The notes beneath the pieces were generated by a model. That model made no database searches, had not been told where the DNA came from, and worked only from the letters and a program-made list of their open reading frames with translations. Positions 37,252 to 48,402 of a stretch of 64,000 bases of DNA are shown here, piece by piece; position 1 is the stretch's first letter; the number at the start of each line of letters is the position of its first letter. The position numbers and the translations under genes were made by a program. The stretch comes from Corinectria fuckeliana (taxonomy: Eukaryota; Ascomycota; Sordariomycetes; Hypocreales; Nectriaceae), in contig WPDH01000152.1 in the NCBI GenBank assembly GCA_019137255.1, positions 248,001-312,000 on the forward strand, given 5' to 3'.

Positions 37252-38575
37252 ATGCCCCTCCTCACCACCACGGTGCTCGCCGCTGCGGCCCGCGCCCTGC
37301 CAATGACCGAAGCCCTGTCCGGCGTCTTCGGCAGCATCAGCTTGACTGCCTGGATCTGTCTTCTCGTGCGTTTCTGCCTCGTGTTTCGTGCCGGGCGTTT
37401 CCCGCGCCGCTGCGATGCGCTGCATCCTCCAAAGCTTAACTGACCGCCCGTTGCAGCTCCCGCAGCTGGCCGCCAACTACAGGGCCCAAAGCGCCGATGG
37501 CCTCAGCATGGCCTTCCTCATTGTCTGGCTGATAGGAGACGCGGCAAATCTCGTCGGTTCGTGCTCTCTACTTTCTGTTTTCGCTCTGGCCGGTTGCGCC
37601 CCTAGAGCTTTCGCATCCAAATTCCACCGAGATGGATTCGCCGGCTCCCCCTTTGATTCGGAAATTTTCACTTCAGTGGCGTACGCCATCACCCGCCGCA
37701 ACGGATGCTAACCGAACCCCCCAGGAGCCTTGTTCACCGGCCTCGCCCCAACCGCCGTCGCATTGGCCTGTTACTTCTGCATTGCCGACGTAATCCTCAT
37801 CTCCCAGACGGTCTACTACAACACCGTCAGTGCCCGCCGCAGGGCCCGACAGCACCATGCACAGCCCACCGACGCCTCGGAGGAGTCTCCCCTGATCGCG
37901 AGGCCGAGGCGGAGGAGCTCCTCGTTTGGCCTGCCCGGATCGCAGCGCCGTCACGCGACACACACTGAGACGTCGATGGATCCCTTGTTGAAGATGGTCG
38001 CCGGCGAGGACGAGACCCCGGACAGCCACCCGTGGATTCACAATGCGCTGAGCTTGCTCGCCGTCTATGTCGTGGGCTTTGCCGGCTGGTTTGTCTCGTA
38101 CAAGGTCGGCGCCTGGGACGGCCCCGAGCCGACGGCCCATGACTCGTCTGCGACGAAGAGCCCGACCGAGATCATTGGCCTTGCCCTGGGATACTTCAGT
38201 GCTGTTTGCTATCTGTGGTATGTGCGCCCGGCTCAATGATGCTCGACCTGTCTGACTCATTTCTAGCGCTCGAATCCCTCAAATCATCAAGAACTACCGA
38301 GAGCAATCATGTGAAGGTGGGTTGCCATGGCACATCTTCCGCAAACGACAGCTAATCTGGGCATAGGCCTCGCGCTACTATTTTTCATGCTCTCTCTCAC
38401 TGGCAACCTGACGTACGGTGTCAGCCTGGTCGCCTATTCGCAGGAGGGTAGCTACCTGCTCAAGGCACTCCCCTGGCTCCTGGGATCGCTGGGCACCATT
38501 GTCGAAGACTGCATCATCTTTATCCAGTTCCGACTGTACTCCAACAACGACCGAAACAGCGCCATCGAATCTTGA
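37252..38575 (+). CDS. PQ-loop vacuolar membrane transporter (Ypq/PQLC2-like)
   Basis: Five exons (37252-37365, 37457-37556, 37725-38217, 38267-38316, 38367-38575) give 321 residues. Two PQ-loop repeats are visible: LPQLAANYRAQSADGLS (about 39-55) and RIPQIIKNYREQSCEGL (split across exons 4 and 5). Hydrophobic segments fit seven membrane helices, with a long polar loop of about 90 residues between helices 3 and 4 containing an acidic dileucine-like sorting segment (EESPLI). Yeast Ypq1-3 and animal PQLC2 export cationic amino acids from the vacuole or lysosome, so the same role is likely. The very short exon 4 (50 bases) carries the second PQ dipeptide. Spacing to the next gene on the same strand is 624 bases. 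Confidence 0.9.
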
Positions 38576-39199
38576 CTACCGCAACCAGAGATGTAATGGT
38601 GGCGCAGGCACGCGACTACAAGGCCGTGACACGACTTGGCGAACTGGGAGCATGCTGCATGGGTCGGCGTTTGGGTACAATCGGATTTTTCTGTTTGGGC
38701 AGAGAGACTTGGGTGAGTCGTATAATGAATGAATGGGCGGTTCCAGCAGACATGCTGGACGGGACTGGGGCTTCGGTTGAGAGCCAAGGGTTCAACTTAG
38801 CATTGCGATGGGCATTATGTGACTGCAGGTATTCTGACTAGAACGTACGCCTTATTTCGGGGCTTGAGAATTGAAGAATTGAGATTTGGCATTCTAATTA
38901 TCTACTCACGTGAATCGCGTTGGAAACCGTTCGGGCCGTAATTACGCAAAGTGGACGAACATGCCATGTGGATCCGTCCCGACGCCAATGACCTCCGATG
39001 GCCGGGCGCACTTTGTGGCGTGGATGGCGGGGTCCTGCTCCGTCCGTCGACTCACTCACTCGCCTCAACACCAAAATTTCCCATCTTCCACCTGTGCACC
39101 ATCTCCTTTTCTTTCCAACTTCCTTCGCTGCATCTTGTGCATATCCTATATCGTGTTATTGGAACCTCAATTGACGCAATTGGAGAGCCCCTCGACACC
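38576..39199. other. Intergenic region before the HOM2-like gene
   Basis: It holds the 3' end of the PQ-loop gene and the promoter and CT-rich leader of the next gene. No other feature is seen. Confidence 0.45.
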
Positions 39200-40538
39200 A
39201 TGGCTTCCGAGTTCAACATCAAGAAGTGCGGTACGTTTTGCCCCTCCACCTTATTCCCCTTCCCCCCCCTTCCATTGCCCACCCGTCGCCGCGCCCACGG
39301 AACAGCGGCTAACCGTCGGCTCTTCGACCTACTTAGGTGTCCTTGGATGCACCGGCTCCGTCGGCCAGCGCTTCATCCTCCTCCTCGCCCAGCACCCCTT
39401 CCTCAAGCTCCACGCCATCGGCGCCTCGTCCCGCTCCGCCGGCAAGAAGTACAAGGACGCCGTGCGGTGGAAGCAGGCCGCGCCCATGGGCGACGTCGCC
39501 GACATGGTGGTGAGGGAGTGCAGGACGGACGAGTTCCAGGACTGCGACGTCGTCTTCAGCGGCCTGGACTCGGACGTCGCCGGCGACATCGGTATGGCCC
39601 TCCCCTCCCGTCTCGCTCGGACGAACCTTGCGGGAAGGGCACAGAATCCGTCGTCCTGCTCACGAGCCAACGCTCCATAGAACTCGCCTTCACCAAGGCC
39701 GAGATCCCCGTCTTCTCCAACGCCAAAAACTACCGCCGCGACCCCCTCGTGCCCCTCGTGGTCCCCACCGTCAACCTCCCGCACCTCGACCTCATCCCGC
39801 ACCAGCGCGCCAAGCGCGGCCTCACCAAGGGCTTCCTCGTCTGCAACTCCAACTGCGCCGTCATCGGGCTCGTCATCCCCTTCGCCGCACTCCAGGCCGC
39901 CTTCGGCCCCATCTCCACCGTCAGCATCGTCACCATGCAGGCCGTGTCGGGCGCGGGATATCCCGGCGTCTCCAGCATGGACATCATCGACAACGTCGTG
40001 CCCTACATCCAGGGCGAGGAGGACAAGCTCGAGACCGAGGCCCGCAAGATCCTCGGCCGCATCGACGACGCCAAGACGGCCTTTGTCGAGCAGGACGGCC
40101 TCCGCGTCTCCGCCGCCTGCAACCGCGTCCCCGTCATGGACGGCCACACCGCCTGCGTCAGCCTCAAGTTCGAGCGCCAGCCCGCGCCCTCGGCCGAGCA
40201 GGTCAAGGAGGCCCTGCGCAGCTACACGTCCGAGGCCGAAACGCTCGGCTGCCCTTCGGCGCCCAAGCCTGCCATCATGGTCCACGACGAGCCCGACCGG
40301 CCCCAGCCCCGTCTGGACCGCGAGCTGAGCCGTGGCTACACTGTCAGCGTCGGCCGCGTGCGCGAGGACGAGAGCGGTATCTTCGATCTCAAGTTCGTTG
40401 CTCTCAGCCACAACAGTAAGTCTCCACGACCGTCACGTCGAAAGCAAGCACTCGCTAACTTCGCCCTCAGCCGTCATTGGCGCGGCTGGTTCATCGATAC
40501 TGAACGCCGAGGCAGCCGTCCTCAAGGGATACATCTAG
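39200..40538 (+). CDS. HOM2: Aspartate-semialdehyde dehydrogenase
   Basis: Four exons (39200-39230, 39337-39591, 39681-40415, 40471-40538) give 362 residues, the usual length for fungal enzymes. The N-terminus has the NADP-binding GxxGxxG motif (GVLGCTGSVGQRF). The catalytic cysteine lies in VCNSNCAVIG, followed by the substrate-loop motif SGAGYPGV. The enzyme reduces L-4-aspartyl phosphate to aspartate semialdehyde, the second step of the pathway to homoserine, threonine and methionine, in the cytosol. The 31-base first exon and 68-base last exon are small but essential; the last encodes the C-terminal helix with ILNAEAAVLKGYI. The enzyme is absent from animals. The call is secure. Confidence 0.95.
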
Positions 40539-41053
40539 ACCAGGTATTTAGCAGGAGTTGGAACGTAAAAATAAAGAAAATCATACGGCTTGGGTTAAAT
40601 AGAATGGCATGCTTCTGGAGTTCACACAACCTTACTCAAACCGTCCGTCTGTTGTAATAGCATAGTATCAGCACTGCTAGACATCTAAGCATCATGGTGG
40701 TAAACTATTAACCATTTTTGTATGTGAGACAGGCTGCCGAAATGTTGGCGACCGGTTGAGAGGGTATATTGAAGCCTCCATCCAAGCACCCATGCATATT
40801 ATCTCCCACTGCGCCTTGCACTCCTCCCGACGATCTACATCCCCGACCTCTCCTCCAAGACCGCGGTATTAATACTGAACAGAACAATTCCCGAGAAAAT
40901 CAATGAAATCCGACCTGCGTAGAGTGCTGTTGTACCCAAGACCGATAACGCGCTGTGCTAAAAATGCGCCACCCAGATCAAAATACGCCGCTATAGAAAC
41001 CAATGCGGCGACGACGAGACAGAATCATGCCATACAAGCGGTGTACCACACCG
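40539..41053. other. Intergenic region between convergent genes
   Basis: It probably consists of the two 3' untranslated regions. Nothing else is seen. Confidence 0.45.
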
Positions 41054-43269
41054 TTATCGACTGCGATCCGTAGGGGGCCGTGATCGCGTCCTGTTGACAA
41101 ACCCGCTGGAAAAGACACTCAGCCAACCTTCGTGTCGTGTCCACCCCCGAGAGGGGCGCGCTTCGGGCGAAGGGAGGCCTTGTTCGAGGTCGGACTCTGG
41201 TTCGGCGGACCGCGAACCGGAGCCTTCGGCAACAGGCTCGTCGTCTTCGCTGTCGTCGCGATACGGTTCATAGTGAGGTTCAGACGTTGAGCCGTGAGCG
41301 AGAGATCGAACGACGTCGCCCTTGCAGATGGGGCATGTTCGTCGACGGGTGGTCAGCCAAGGTGTACTGAAACTAGAATTAGTCGCGAGTCTTACAGAAG
41401 AAAGGGAAGTTATACTCACATGCAATCAGCGTGGAATTCGTGGCCGCACGGCAAGCTCATCACTTGACTCTCACCATCAACATACTCCTCCAAACACACA
41501 ACACACTCAACCTGGCGACCCATGTACTTCTTCCACTCGGCAGAGAAACCACCAGACCCCTTCTCGCGTTCTGGCCGAGGCGGGTTGCGGGATCCCGACG
41601 AAGGAGTAGCAATCGCAGCGCTGGGTGCCAACAGGGCCTCGTCCTCGGGTTCTCCAGTAGCTCTTGAGCGTGGGCGTGGGCGCGAAGGGCTATCCTGTAG
41701 CAGCGGTGTAGTAGGACAAGTGCTAGTCGGCGAAGGGGTCCTTGGCGTGACGCTTGGAGACCTAGCGACAGTGTGATATGTGCGAACCGGGAGTCGCTCA
41801 ACGACGGACTTGGGAGCTCTCCATCGTCTCCGGCGGATCCTGGCGCGGAGGATGAGCATGGCGTAGACAACGGTCAGGGTTACAAGAGGGCTGATGACGA
41901 GAACAAGCAGCGTATCGAAGAAGGGGCTCGCGTTGCTAGTTGGGGTGATGGTCACCCACAGCCCTTCACGGACGGGGGAGTCGGATTCATCGGGAAGTCG
42001 GACATCCTCGGCCACCGGCTTAAGCAAGGCGTTGGTTGCATCGTAGTCGTCATTTGCTTCCTCTTTAGCGCCAAAGATCTTAGTAAGGAAGTTGTCTTCC
42101 TTTCTAGGGCTGTCGGATCCGTCTTCGTAATAGGTCTCGCTCGAGAGGGGACTCCGAGGATTCTTGGTCATTCTCTTCTCTGTAAAAGCTCGGTTCTCAA
42201 CGGGTACCGAGGCGATTGGTCGTCTCCGAGCGAAAAGTCTTGCGAATCGGTTGCTGATATCAGAGGTTGAGATGGATCTCTTCTGGCGAATTGACGCTGG
42301 AGAGCCCTTCTGCTTCTTCTGTTGGTTCTTCTTCTCTGACTTGGCCTTGGGCGCTTGCCGGACCCTGAGCACGGAGTTTCCTTCGTCATCCAGCGTCTCC
42401 TCGATGAAGCTTCCGGGTTGTGTCAGCGACGAAAGGAGCTGAGCAGTCGTCCGAGCAGTGAAGACTGAAGGGATGGTGACGTTGTCGACTTCGGGACCGT
42501 GGGCGAACATCTGGATTAGAGGGCCGCCCTTTTGGTTGTCGCCGACGATAACACCGATGGCGCCTCGGCGCTGTGCCCACATGACCTTGTCGAGAAAGCC
42601 GCATCCACCGCGCATCAGCAACACAATCTTGCCCTCAATTTCTTCGTCCAGGTGGGCGTCGTGATCATGGCCGGCAGCGGGGGTGGGCTGTCGCCTCGGG
42701 CTAGCGCTGGGGCCGCGATGGAGGTCGTCGGTATCTTGGTCGGAATCTTTGGGGGGGCCAACCTTGGGCACAGCAGCCTGCGGGATGGCCTCTCGAAGAG
42801 CCTTGTTCACCTTTGCATTCTTGGTGCCTTGGTCCCATCCTGGTAGATCGCTACAGCCCAACTCCCCTCCAAGACCAAGGGTATCATCGGCAAAGCCGCT
42901 GCCCACCCACAGTTGGCCGCTGAGGCCCTTTGCGACCAGCCTGGCGCCAAAGGCGGCGGGACGGGCGGCGAAGGAGGTGCTGTTGTCCTCGGTCAAGCTA
43001 ATGGCGGCGTTGGGCGGGAAAAGCGAGAAGGGCGTATTGTAGTACATGAAGCCCCATACTGACTTGGGCGACTTGGATTTGGACGTCGCAGACTGGGACT
43101 GGGACTGGGACTTGGACTTTGGCTCGGTGGGTTTGTTGGTGGCGGGGTAGGTGGAGGAGGCGCTGGCGGCGGCGGCGGATCGGGGCGGGGACGGCCTGAG
43201 AGCGCCGAAGACCAGGAAGAAGGACGCGGTGAGGAAGAAGACGAGAATGGCGATTCGAGGAGGGCGCAT
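41054..43269 (-). CDS. PA-TM-RING type E3 ubiquitin ligase
   Basis: Two exons on the minus strand (43269-41420 and 41366-41054) give 720 residues. An N-terminal hydrophobic segment (about 5-24) acts as signal peptide or anchor; a Ser/Gln repeat follows. Residues about 70-300 form a protease-associated (PA) domain with GKIVLLMRGGCGFLDKV and GAIGVIVGDN motifs. A single membrane helix is near 455-480. The C-terminal RING-H2 domain reads CVVC, CGHEFHADC and CPIC, giving C3H2C3 zinc ligands; the intron falls inside the RING. This layout matches the RNF13/GRAIL-like family, which ubiquitinates cargo at endosomes or the vacuole. A tail of about 90 acidic and Ser/Pro-rich residues follows the RING. 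The CDS starts inside a GC-rich first exon with a good start context. Confidence 0.9.
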
Positions 43270-46200
43270 GATGACGGGCGTTGGGGAGAGAGGCGAGAGG
43301 AGAGGAGGGAAGGGAAGAGGAGGATTGGGACAGAAGAGGCGAGGCGAGGCGAGGAGAGAGGATGGCGAGGTATAATAACAAGGGCTGGTAAGGTGAGAGG
43401 TGAGGTCGGGTGATGTGATGCAGCTCCCGCCTGGCCTTAGGGAGATAACGACGCCGACGTCAGGTTCCCGCCAATCATTCGGTGCGAGGGATGCCTGTGA
43501 TCAAGGTCGAGGACAGGGAGAGGAAGGAGGAGACAGGGAGAAGCTGCGAGGAAACAAAAAAAAAGGAAGAAACACACAAGCACACGCGCACAAAGATGTA
43601 GGTACGGATGTATGTATGTATGACGAGAAGAAGGATGACGGCGACCCGACGGAAGGAGAGAGACGAGAGAGCGAGACGGATGGAAGTGTTACGAATGGAC
43701 ATGGGCAAGTGTTGCGTGGTTGCGGTGGTACTTGGTGGCCTTCAGCCCAGAGCCGGAAGGAGAGGTACCTGTCGTAAGACGACGGACAAGGCATGGCGGG
43801 GGGATCAAGTTCGTACAGTGGACGCACTAGCGCCGTGGCCGCTATGGGCGCCGGGAGCGGCTGGGCTTTAGGTACCTAAGGTAATGGAAGCTAAGTAAGT
43901 ACCTACCTTAGGTCGCCTCCACTGGGCTCTTCGAGGTGTCAGCTGCACGCACTTGAATCTGGCGCTGCGTCTCAGGTTCAATCAGTCAGACAGGGCCCAG
44001 TTGCCACCTGGACTCTGGGACAATCCCATCAGTCAATGATGCCGTAGATAGGGACATAATCGCAGGCCGCAATAGGACTGGTTTTGCCGCACCCCGAGAA
44101 GTTCCCGGCGACCAGGACGCCAGTGGCTGTCCGCTGTCCCCTGATGCGTCTTCTATCCATCTCAAAGAACCCCTCCATGAAGCGATCCATGGGACCCGAC
44201 GGACGGTACCTACTTCGTAGGTACTGATCAGGCGCTGCAACGCAGTGGTCTGCCGGCTGTAGCTCCACTGGAAGGGATGGATGGATGATGAAATGGATCC
44301 CTGGGGGGCCCGATGGAGCCATGTTCCGATCACGTCACGGATGGGAAACAAAAGCCCACTCCACGCACGACCTGCTTCGTCCCGATGCATCTCGATCTAG
44401 TTACAACATAGTCTACTCAGCCCTTCGGTTACGCGTCGTCTTTTACGAGGTCAGCCAGACGGACAAACAGACAAACAGACAGGCACAGACCCGCGCGCGT
44501 GTTAGCAGCACTAGGTACTTGTTAGGTAGCAAAAGGGGACTGCGGAGGTGTTTTACCCGGCCCGTGAAACACCAAGACCGGCCAACGAGGCCCATCCATC
44601 ATCCATCCCACCGAGGGGCCACCCCCTGGCCAGAACACGCCTAGAACGCCAACATCGCGCTGCGCGTGAGAGCGTCAGGAGGGATGCCAACCAGGCTAGA
44701 CACCCTTGACATTGAAGCCTTCCAGATGTCAGATGTCAAATCCTAGATAAGAAGTCCGAGTCCGTCCCGAATTCAGGGACTGAGACCAACGTCTTACATG
44801 CATCAGTAATGGTTTTAGGCCCGAGGCATTCGTACGAATGCCTACCTAGGTACATAGTACTGTAGGTATACAAAGCGCACCTGATTTCTACCGGATATGA
44901 CGGGATCAAGTAACTACGGGCACCAGGCCGCTGCCAAAGGGACTCTGCACAAACAAAACGGCAGCCTAACATTTGTTTCCATGAAATACTTCTTCCCAGC
45001 AACAAATTCAATGCAGATGCCCACAAGCAGGACAAGCCTCTCCCTGGATCCCGCGTCTATCGCTGGCCAGTCGGTCCCTGAACCAAGTTCCTTGCCCCCT
45101 GTCGGGTCTTGTGTCTTGGTACGTATGTGCTTGCTCGACAGGTAAAAATAGATGTCCCCAGTCCATCCCCCTACCGTTCAAGTGCGTGCATTGTCAAGTC
45201 CCATCCGGCGCCGCATAAAATGTCGTGCTCTTCCCTTGTGCTAGCACAGCCATGTGTAAGAGGATGCATTATCTATCTGCCTGAAAATGGCGGTTTATTG
45301 TAAACGATGGCCTTCGGTGGAGATAAGCGACTCCAAGTACAATTATAAGACAATTACATCCTCCAAGCAAGAACTCATCATGCTCGTCCACATACATAGT
45401 CCATATGCGTTACACTTCAAGAGCCTGCGGTCAAGGTCTAATGGCTTAGTCCCAGAATCACACTAATATATTCCACGTTTGTTGATATTGTTAAGTCACA
45501 CAAGTAGAGCCTTCTCTTGCAGCTCTAGCTTTCAATCATAGTTTTTTACTTCCCATGAAGACGGCTCGCCGTGCCCCTGATACTAAAATGTTAAGGGTGT
45601 TTATAACTTGACTCACGCAAGTCAAGCTATGTTAGTAGCTGGCTTGTCCTGGACCAAGAAATGAAGCAGAAAGAAGAGCATTCTATGCTGCCATGGGAGT
45701 TTTTCTGAAGCTTGGGGATGTAACGGAGTCGAAAGAGCTGATACTATCAAATAGAATATCGGGGTCGTGAGTGTATAGAATTACGCAGGGTCCGTCAAAA
45801 ACGCAAACCTCCGTGAAATGAAAATCAACACACAACAAAAACCATTTCTATGCGTGATGTTTCAACGGAGAGTAAGGATGCTAGAACTCTGACTTTGATA
45901 TCATCCTTCGGCAGATCAGCACAGTGTTGTCGTGAGTTGCCGTCAATATGGTAGATGAAATGTCTACAAATACCGAAAGGAGAAGAATATCATTTCAAAT
46001 CACACGAAATGGGAGAATGAATCCTCCAGAAGTGGGAGTTAGATTAACATCCGCGAAATAAACATGCCATAGAAACTAAATATCATCCTACTCCTTTAAC
46101 ATATTTCTACCCCAGTTAAAGCCGACAGAAACAACACTCAATTGGAGGCGACGACGGCACCGGAACCTATCTTTCTGTGCTCCTGAGTCGTCACCAGGCA

Positions 46201-46910
46201 TTAAGTGAGCATTGTTTTCTTCAATTGTGATTCAATACTCCTCTGCAGCTGTCAAATTTTGCAACAAGCACTATCGATTCAAGACCTAGAGTGAACAAAC
46301 AGTTCTCACTGAAACAATCAACCACTTGCTCGTATCTAAGATATTCTAACAATCGATATGCGCTGGGTTAGTTCAGAGTTCTCAGTTCATGATTAATTGA
46401 GTCAGAGAGGGTCTGTCGCATTCAGCATATCAGGCAGCTTAACATTACGCATTGGTGGAGCGTATTCCACTTTTCCGCAACCGGAAATGCGATAATGTTA
46501 CTGGTGAAGTATGATATTACCTCGCTGCTCGCCCTGTTTAATTATGTCCGAGCCTATTCGGAATTACGATGTAAAGCACCTGCAAGCGTGCCGACCACCC
46601 GAGACTTAGATAGACATCAAACGTGTATCGTTTCGCCAAGTAGTTTGATGGACTTAACACTCGTACTTAGCCTCGCGGCTTGACGCTGTCACGACGCCGG
46701 ATATAGGGCTGGCTCGTATCTCCGTCGGCGGTGAGCTGTGTTTCCTAGCCTATCGTCGTATAGAGACGTCTTCTAATTGGCCCATATAACGCTAGTATCC
46801 TGCGGTGCATGGTACGGGGACTCTATTGCCATAACAGGTAATCGACATGCCGGACATTGAGTTTAAAATCCGTGTCAATGACGACGGGTGAATGGAAACT
46901 TTGGAAGAGA
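43270..46910. other. Gene-free region, partly AT-rich
   Basis: Next to the RING gene lies its promoter. From about 45.3 to 46.9 kb the DNA is AT-rich with many stops, possibly decayed repeat DNA, but I see no element ends. Palindromic GGTACCTA-type strings occur at about 43871-43912 and 44206-44226. No gene is supported. Confidence 0.5.
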
Positions 46911-46920
46911 TTTATATAAA
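46911..46920 (+). promoter_or_regulatory. TATA box of the NmrA-like gene
   Basis: TTTATATAAA lies about 135 bases upstream of the start codon at 47050, in the expected position for a fungal TATA element. Confidence 0.55.
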
Positions 46921-47049
46921 GACGGGTTCTCAATCCAAAGTACGTGTATAGAATATCTCCATCCCATTAGCCCATCATCACCAACACTACCGACATCTCA
47001 AAAGGTCCAACAGCCTGCAAACAAATTCATCAAACTCAACACCAAGACC

Positions 47050-48124
47050 ATGGCTCAGAAATATGCAAAGGACCAGCCTCAGGGCTTCATCAACAATATT
47101 GAGAAAGTTGCCATTGTCGGTGTAAGTCATCTGTTATTGCTTATTCATTCCAAAAGAGCCCACGCTAACTAATGTATAGGCAGGCGGATCCGTTGGAAAG
47201 CATCTCGCCGAGGCATTGGTCAAGGCTGGGAACCATTCCGTAACCGCCATCAGCCGTGCTGGAAGCACAAGCCAGATTCCATCTGGCGTCAAAGTTGTTA
47301 CAGTCGACTACGACGATGAAGACTCTCTCGTCTCCGCTCTCAAGGGCCAGCAGTTCCTCGCCATTTCCATGTCCGTCGCTGCTCCTCCTGACACCCAAGA
47401 CAAGCTCATCAAGGCCGCTGCCAAGGCCGGTGTGTCATGGGTGATGCCGAACTGCTACGGCACCGACCCGACCAATGTAGAGCTGTGCAAGGAGAACTTC
47501 ACTGCCCCTGTTCTTGGCGGCATCAAGACGATTGAGGATCTTGGAGTCTCATCTTGGATCGCCATGAGTTGCTCGTTCTGGTACGAGTTCTCTATTGCGC
47601 AAGGTCCGGAGTGGTACGGCTTCGACTTTACCAACAAGAAGGTGACGTTTTACGACGACGGAAAGACACGCATCAACACCTCCACGTGGCTGCAGTGCGG
47701 AAGAGCCCTTGCTTCTCTGCTGAGTCTGAAGCAGTTTCCGGATGACGAGAACGATAAATCCCCGACCATCTCGCAGTGGAAGAACAGGCCCATGTACATC
47801 TCCAGCTTCCGAGTCTCGCAGAGAGAGATTCTCGACAGCATCGAGCGAGTGACGGGCACCACGGATAAGGACTGGACGATCGAATACGAAGAATGCAAAG
47901 CGCGCTGGGAGCGAGGAGTGAAGATGATGCAGAATGGGGATCGCAGAGGATACGCCACAGCCATGTACGTGCGGACGTTTTATCCCAATGGTGACGGGGA
48001 TTTTGAGTCGAGGAAGGGCCTCGATAACGAAGCTCTTGGGCTTCCGAAGGAGGACATGGACGAAGCGTCGAAGAGAGCGCTTGAAATGGTCGACAGTGGC
48101 TATAACTATATGAAGAGGGTTTGA
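47050..48124 (+). CDS. NmrA-like NAD(P)-binding family protein
   Basis: Two exons (47050-47121, 47180-48124) give 338 residues. The intron interrupts the dinucleotide-binding motif; joined, it reads VAIVGAGGSVGKHLAE, the GxxGxxG fingerprint of atypical short-chain dehydrogenases of the NmrA / isoflavone reductase group. The Rossmann core continues with a VDYDDEDSLVSAL strand-helix unit and MPNCYGTDPTN. The classical SDR Tyr-x3-Lys pair is not evident, so the protein may be a redox sensor or a reductase of the isoflavone-reductase type. No targeting signal is seen, so it is cytosolic. A TATA box upstream suggests inducible expression. The substrate is unknown. Confidence 0.88.
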
Positions 48125-48320
48125 GGTGCTATGCCATACATAGATAGGGGTATGGTTTAGGTCTTTTACAAACAAGACTTGTTGTTGTCCGGGAGAAAGG
48201 AACCGACCTGTAAGAGTCCAAACAACCCATTTACTTACTACCCACGGTCCGTCCGTCCGTCTCTCTTACTCGAAAGTGATGCATCCTGGGTGAAAAGAAA
48301 GAGTTCGTCTGTCCAAACAT

Positions 48321-48326
48321 CAAAAA
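48321..48326 (-). terminator. Pol III terminator of tRNA-Val
   Basis: A run of five T on the minus strand lies a few bases beyond the tRNA 3' end, as needed for RNA polymerase III termination. Confidence 0.7.
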
Positions 48327-48329
48327 TGT

Positions 48330-48402
48330 GATTCCGCCCGGGCTCGAACCGGGGACCTTCTCGGTGTTAACGAGATGCCATAACCAGCTAGACCACGGAA
48401 CC
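48330..48402 (-). tRNA. tRNA-Val (anticodon AAC)
   Basis: A complete 73-base intronless tRNA folds on the minus strand. The acceptor stem pairs GGTTCCG with CGGAATC (one G-U). The D-arm holds the A-box region TGGTCTAGCTGGTTATGG. The anticodon stem TCTCG/CGAGA encloses TTAACAC, giving AAC for valine. The T-arm CCCGG-TTCGAGC-CCGGG contains a B-box. A T5 terminator follows. Confidence 0.96.

Noticed and set aside
39329..40411. Minus-strand frame of 360 codons
   Set aside because: Antisense shadow of aspartate-semialdehyde dehydrogenase, whose catalytic motifs are on the plus strand.
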